This document shows, piece after piece, positions 61,067 through 64,000 of a DNA stretch of 64,000 nucleotides. The notes beneath the pieces were generated by a model. That model was not told the DNA's origin and searched no databases. It saw nothing but the letters and a program-made list of their open reading frames with translations. The stretch covers positions 166,184 to 230,183 of the forward strand of contig NZ_BKDJ01000004.1 in the NCBI RefSeq assembly GCF_008580665.1, written 5' to 3'. This DNA is from Zafaria cholistanensis. Its GTDB lineage: Bacteria; Actinomycetota; Actinomycetes; Actinomycetales; Micrococcaceae. Each line of letters opens with the position of its first letter. Within the stretch, counting starts at the first letter, position 1. The position numbers and the translations under genes are program-made.

Positions 61067-63819
61067 GCCGCCCCACGGCCACGGCCGCGTCCCGCACCCC
61101 GGGAGGAAAGGGACCCGCCGCCGGTCCCCCGGAGCCCCTGCGGGCAGGCCGCCCGGGCCGGGCCCCGGCAGGGGCCCGGTGGTGGGCCCGGTTGTGGGCT
61201 GAGGCCCGGCGCGGCGCGGCGGCAATGCTGGCGCTGCTCTGTGCCGCCACCAGCCTCTCCGGGGTGCTGGCGGGGTGGGAGTGGCTGGGTCCCGCGGCGG
61301 TGTGCGTGGGTGCCACGCTCGCCGCGTCCGCGGCCGCACGGGCGGCCAGGGCGCCGGTGCCGGTGCCCACCCTGGCGGGGATGTTTGGCCTGTGCCTGGC
61401 CGCGACCCCGCTCTTCTTCCCCGGCACGGGATGGTGGGGCGTGGTGCCGGACGGAACGACACTGCGCCTGGCCCTGGACCTGGCCGTGGAGGCCAACCGG
61501 ACCGCCGCCGCGGACACGGCCCCGGTGTCGTCCGAGCGTCCGGTGGTGTTCATGACCTGCCTGCTGCTGGGCCTGGCCGCACTGATGGTGGACCTGGTGG
61601 CATTCGGGCTGTTCCTGCCCACCCTGGCGGCGGTCCCGCTGGTGGCCGTGCTCGGCGCCAGCTCGGTGGCCAAGGCCTCCGGGGCCGGACTGGTTCCCCT
61701 GGCCGCCACTGCGGCAGCGTTCCTGCTGCTGCTGGGCGCCGCCCGTCCGCCGGAGGAGGCCGGGCAGCCGGAGGAGGCCGGGCAGCCGGAGGAGGCCGGG
61801 CAGCCGCCCCGCACGCCACCCCACCCGCCGCCGGGCGGGCCGGAAGAGGGCGCGCCGGAACAGGGCGGACCGGAACGGGGCGGGACCATGCGGACCGGAG
61901 CAGCAGGATCCGGAGCGGCAGGATCCGGAGCGGCAGGATCCGGAGCAGTGCGCGGTGCCGGAATCATCGCCGCTTCACTGGCCGCCATGCTGCTGGTTCC
62001 CCCGCTGCTGCCCGGGTTCAGCACCGGATTGTTCCCGGAAGGGACCCGCCTGAACGCCCTGGGCCGGCAAACAGGGGTCAGCACGCTGCTGGACCTGGGC
62101 AACAACCTGCGCACCGGCCGCGGTCCGGCTCCGGTTTCCTACTACACGAACTCCAAGGTGCCGCTGTACCTGCGCACCGCCGTCATCGGCAACCTGGACG
62201 CCGCCCGCTGGATGCCCGATGACGAGCCGGCCGGCCGTTCCGTGGTCCCCGGCGGTTCCGGGCACCTGCCGCCCGGCCCGGGGGAACCGCTCCCCCCCGG
62301 AGGCACCGTCACCCGGGTGGCCACCGGGGAGTACCACAGTCCGTGGCTGCCCTTGCCGGTGGGGGCACGTTCGGTGGCCGGGGTTGAGGGACGGTGGGGC
62401 TGGTCCCCGGCCACCTCGACCCTGCACGCCCTGGCGGGCACCTCCAGCTCCCACCAGGCCTACCGGGTGGTCTCCGCGTCCGCTCCGGTCACCGCCGACC
62501 GCCTGGAACGCAGCGGTCAGGGCCGATTGGGCGGGACCGCCCCCCAGTACTCCCGGGTCCCAGCCGGGTTGCCGCGGATCGTGGAGGAGACCGCATCCCG
62601 CGTGGCGTCCGATGCGGACGCCGCCACGCCTTACGAGCAGGCCGTTGCCCTGCAGAACCACCTCCGCGGCTCCGCCTACACCTACTCGGAGCAGACCCCG
62701 CTGGAGCAGGGGTACGACGGCGGTGGCCTGGAGGTTGTGGGGGCCTTCCTGGAGCAGCGCAGCGGCTACTGCGTGCACTACGCCTCGGCGATGGCACTGA
62801 TGGCGCGGACCCTGGGCATCCCGAGCAGGATCGCCGTCGGCTACGCCCCGGGCCAGAAGACCCCGCAGACCCGGGAGGAACCCGACGGAACCGTGCTGAC
62901 GGGGTACGTGCTCGGCGCCCGGAACGCGCATGCCTGGCCCGAACTGCACTTCCCGGGGGTGGGGTGGGTCCCGTTCGAACCCACCCCGGGGCGCGGAGCG
63001 GTGCCGGAGTACGCTCCGGCCCCGGCTCCCGCCGACCCCGCCCTGGGGGACTTCCCGGTGTCCCTGCCGGAGCTGGAGCCGAGCGCCGGGGCTCCGGATC
63101 CCTCCCCCGGGGTCCCCGGCTCCCCGGCAACGGCTGCGGCGGAACCGCCCGCGCCCTCGGCCCTGCCGTGGCTTGGCGCAGCCCTGGCCGGGGCCACCGT
63201 CCTTCTCCTGCCGTGGCTGCTTCGCCGGGGACAGCGCCGCCGGCGGCTGCGCCTGGTGGGCGGGGCGGAACCAGCGGACGGGGCGGGACCAGTGGGCGGG
63301 GCGGGACCAGTGGGCGGGGCGGGCCGAGTGAGAGGGGCGGGCGGGGTGCGCCGGGTGGGCCGGGGCCGGCCGCGGCAGGGCCCGGTGCCCGCTCCCGTCA
63401 GGTGGCAATCCGGCACGGAGGCCGCCTGGCAGGAACTGGTGGCGCTTGGGCGGGACCACGGGCGCGGTCCGCGCCCCACCGAGAGCCCCGCCGCCTTCAC
63501 CGGGCGCCTGGCATCCGCCGTCCCGCAGGCCGCCGGTGCGCTGGACCTGCTGCGCCGGGCCCAGGAGTCCGCCGCCTACGACCGGCCCACGGCCGCCCCT
63601 CCGGCCCCGGGGCAGAGCCTGGTGCGGGCCCTGGCGGAGGTGGACACGGCCCTGCGCCTGGCCGCGCCGCCTGTGGCGCGGATGCGTGCCCGCTGGTTTC
63701 CGGCGTCGTGCCTTGCCCTTCCGGCGCGCCGTTCCCGCGCGGGCGGGAACGGTCCCCGGGAGGCGGTCCCCGGGAAGACGGGCAGGGCCCGGTTCCACCG
63801 TGGTGGAACCGGGCCCTGA
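61063..63819 (+). CDS. transglutaminase-like membrane protein (TgpA type)
   Basis: 918 residues. About five to six N-terminal TM helices, a large extracellular transglutaminase-like domain with catalytic Cys in QRSGYCVHYASAM, His in RNAHAWPELHF and the acidic partner in VPFEPTPG, one more TM helix (about 705-723) and a cytoplasmic DUF4129-type C-terminus (about 780-870, AWQELVALGRDHGRGP). Two low-complexity inserts come from tandem DNA repeats (EEAGQP x3, AGSGA x3), and a third lies after the last TM helix. GTG start overlaps the DUF58 stop. The last codons are part of a terminator hairpin. Confidence 0.92.
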   Translation: MSRPTATAASRTPGGKGPAAGPPEPLRAGRPGRAPAGARWWARLWAEARRGAAAMLALLCAATSLSGVLAGWEWLGPAAVCVGATLAASAAARAARAPVPVPTLAGMFGLCLAATPLFFPGTGWWGVVPDGTTLRLALDLAVEANRTAAADTAPVSSERPVVFMTCLLLGLAALMVDLVAFGLFLPTLAAVPLVAVLGASSVAKASGAGLVPLAATAAAFLLLLGAARPPEEAGQPEEAGQPEEAGQPPRTPPHPPPGGPEEGAPEQGGPERGGTMRTGAAGSGAAGSGAAGSGAVRGAGIIAASLAAMLLVPPLLPGFSTGLFPEGTRLNALGRQTGVSTLLDLGNNLRTGRGPAPVSYYTNSKVPLYLRTAVIGNLDAARWMPDDEPAGRSVVPGGSGHLPPGPGEPLPPGGTVTRVATGEYHSPWLPLPVGARSVAGVEGRWGWSPATSTLHALAGTSSSHQAYRVVSASAPVTADRLERSGQGRLGGTAPQYSRVPAGLPRIVEETASRVASDADAATPYEQAVALQNHLRGSAYTYSEQTPLEQGYDGGGLEVVGAFLEQRSGYCVHYASAMALMARTLGIPSRIAVGYAPGQKTPQTREEPDGTVLTGYVLGARNAHAWPELHFPGVGWVPFEPTPGRGAVPEYAPAPAPADPALGDFPVSLPELEPSAGAPDPSPGVPGSPATAAAEPPAPSALPWLGAALAGATVLLLPWLLRRGQRRRRLRLVGGAEPADGAGPVGGAGPVGGAGRVRGAGGVRRVGRGRPRQGPVPAPVRWQSGTEAAWQELVALGRDHGRGPRPTESPAAFTGRLASAVPQAAGALDLLRRAQESAAYDRPTAAPPAPGQSLVRALAEVDTALRLAAPPVARMRARWFPASCLALPARRSRAGGNGPREAVPGKTGRARFHRGGTGP
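61751..61804 (+). repeat. 18-bp unit, three perfect tandem copies
   Basis: Units at 61751-61768, 61769-61786 and 61787-61804 (CGGAGGAGGCCGGGCAGC) encode EEAGQP three times in the transglutaminase-like protein. Confidence 0.93.
61903..61947 (+). repeat. 15-bp unit, three tandem copies
   Basis: Units at 61903, 61918 and 61933 (GCAGGATCCGGAGCG, last base changed in the third) encode AGSGA repeats, 100 bases after the 18-bp array. Confidence 0.92.
63265..63336 (+). repeat. four degenerate 18-bp tandem units
   Basis: Units at 63265, 63283, 63301 and 63319; the middle two (GCGGGACCAGTGGGCGGG) are identical. They encode GGAGPV-type repeats in the cytoplasmic linker of the transglutaminase-like protein. 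Confidence 0.85.
63783..63818 (+). terminator. 16-bp hairpin overlapping the transglutaminase stop codon
   Basis: Arms 63783-63798 and 63803-63818 pair perfectly with loop CGTG. The stop TGA is 63817-63819, so the hairpin encodes the last residues (RFHRGGTGP). Confidence 0.78.
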
Positions 63820-63887
63820 GGGGCCTTTCGCGGTGCGGTCCGTTACGGTGTGGTCCGTTACGGTGCGGCCCCTTTGGGGGTTGGGTG

Positions 63888-64000
63888 TTACTGGGCCGCG
63901 TAGGGGTCGTTGATGCCGATGTACTGCACGGTGGTGTATTCGTCCAGGCCCTCGGCGCCGCCTTCGCGGCCCAGGCCGGAGTGCTTCACGCCGCCGAACG
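63888..64000 (-). CDS. aldehyde dehydrogenase, C-terminal end only
   Basis: The minus strand ends FGGVKHSGLGREGGAEG, then LDEYTTVQYIGINDPYAAQ and TAA at 63888-63890. The FGGxKxSGxGREGG motif and terminal EY...YIG are typical of NAD(P)-dependent aldehyde dehydrogenases, most like succinate-semialdehyde dehydrogenase (GabD type). Only about 36 residues are visible; the catalytic region lies beyond the window. Convergent with the transglutaminase gene, 68 bases apart, with a 15-bp direct repeat (63834 and 63849) between. Confidence 0.85.
   Translation of the reverse strand, partial: FGGVKHSGLGREGGAEGLDEYTTVQYIGINDPYAAQ

Noticed and set aside
63834..63863. Two 15-bp direct repeats after the transglutaminase gene as an attachment site
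   Set aside because: Too short and adjacent to each other, with no integrase or mobile gene nearby.
1..64000. CRISPR arrays, prophage or transposase genes, rRNA
   Set aside because: No regularly spaced short repeats, integrase/transposase motifs or rRNA-like sequence were seen; only one tRNA was found.

Overview
The window is high-GC actinobacterial DNA. GTG starts are common, overlapping ATGA/GTGA gene junctions are frequent, and it carries an RpfB-type resuscitation factor, SufS/SufU and a MoxR-DUF58-transglutaminase operon. An Arthrobacter-like member of the Micrococcaceae is my best guess; this is inference from gene content and order, not a database match.

Layout. 1-4600 holds a nucleoside-catabolism operon (purine nucleoside phosphorylase, phosphosugar mutase, deoC), two small envelope-type proteins and a universal stress protein. 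4659-12000 holds mfd, DUF2505, VanZ-like, lepB and sufU/sufS. 12160-32044 is a surface-polysaccharide and secreted-protein island. Its minus-strand operon (Wzz-type BY-kinase, Wzy-like polymerase, glycerophosphodiesterase lipoprotein) diverges from a plus-strand operon (GT4, Wzx flippase, GT2), followed by a secreted beta-helix protein. A long minus-strand operon then encodes a 41-codon leader-like ORF, a CDP-alcohol phosphatidyltransferase, a membrane-anchored protein, a 1419-residue PKD/LamG protein, a glycosyltransferase and an 858-residue PKD protein. 32525-38961 carries pth, rplY, a second BY-kinase with a tyrosine cluster, a low-molecular-weight tyrosine phosphatase, prs, glmU and tRNA-Gln. 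38630-51752 holds a DUF1972 glycosyltransferase, an initiating sugar-phosphate transferase, a TagD-like cytidylyltransferase and three large LuxR-family ATPase-like regulators. 51947-58368 holds an ABC-F protein, ispE, rsmA, rpfB and tatD. 58557-63819 is the MoxR-DUF58-transglutaminase operon. The last bases are the 3' end of an aldehyde dehydrogenase.

How it fits together. The backbone tatD-rpf-rsmA-ispE-ABCF-tRNA-glmU-prs-rplY-pth-mfd is a familiar actinobacterial order. Here it is opened at three points by exopolysaccharide genes. These supply a whole Wzx/Wzy-type pathway: initiation (sugar transferase), elongation (GTs), export (Wzx), polymerisation (Wzy), chain-length control (two Wzz/BY-kinases and a phosphatase), possible glycerol-phosphate chemistry (TagD-like enzyme, phosphodiesterase, CDP-alcohol transferase) and large secreted beta-rich proteins that may bind the polymer. 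The triple LuxR array is the obvious candidate regulator. The most novel-looking parts are the secreted-protein operon, with a roughly 200-residue domain present four times in three proteins (two copies identical over 632 bp), and the three regulators whose ATPase motifs are lost stepwise.
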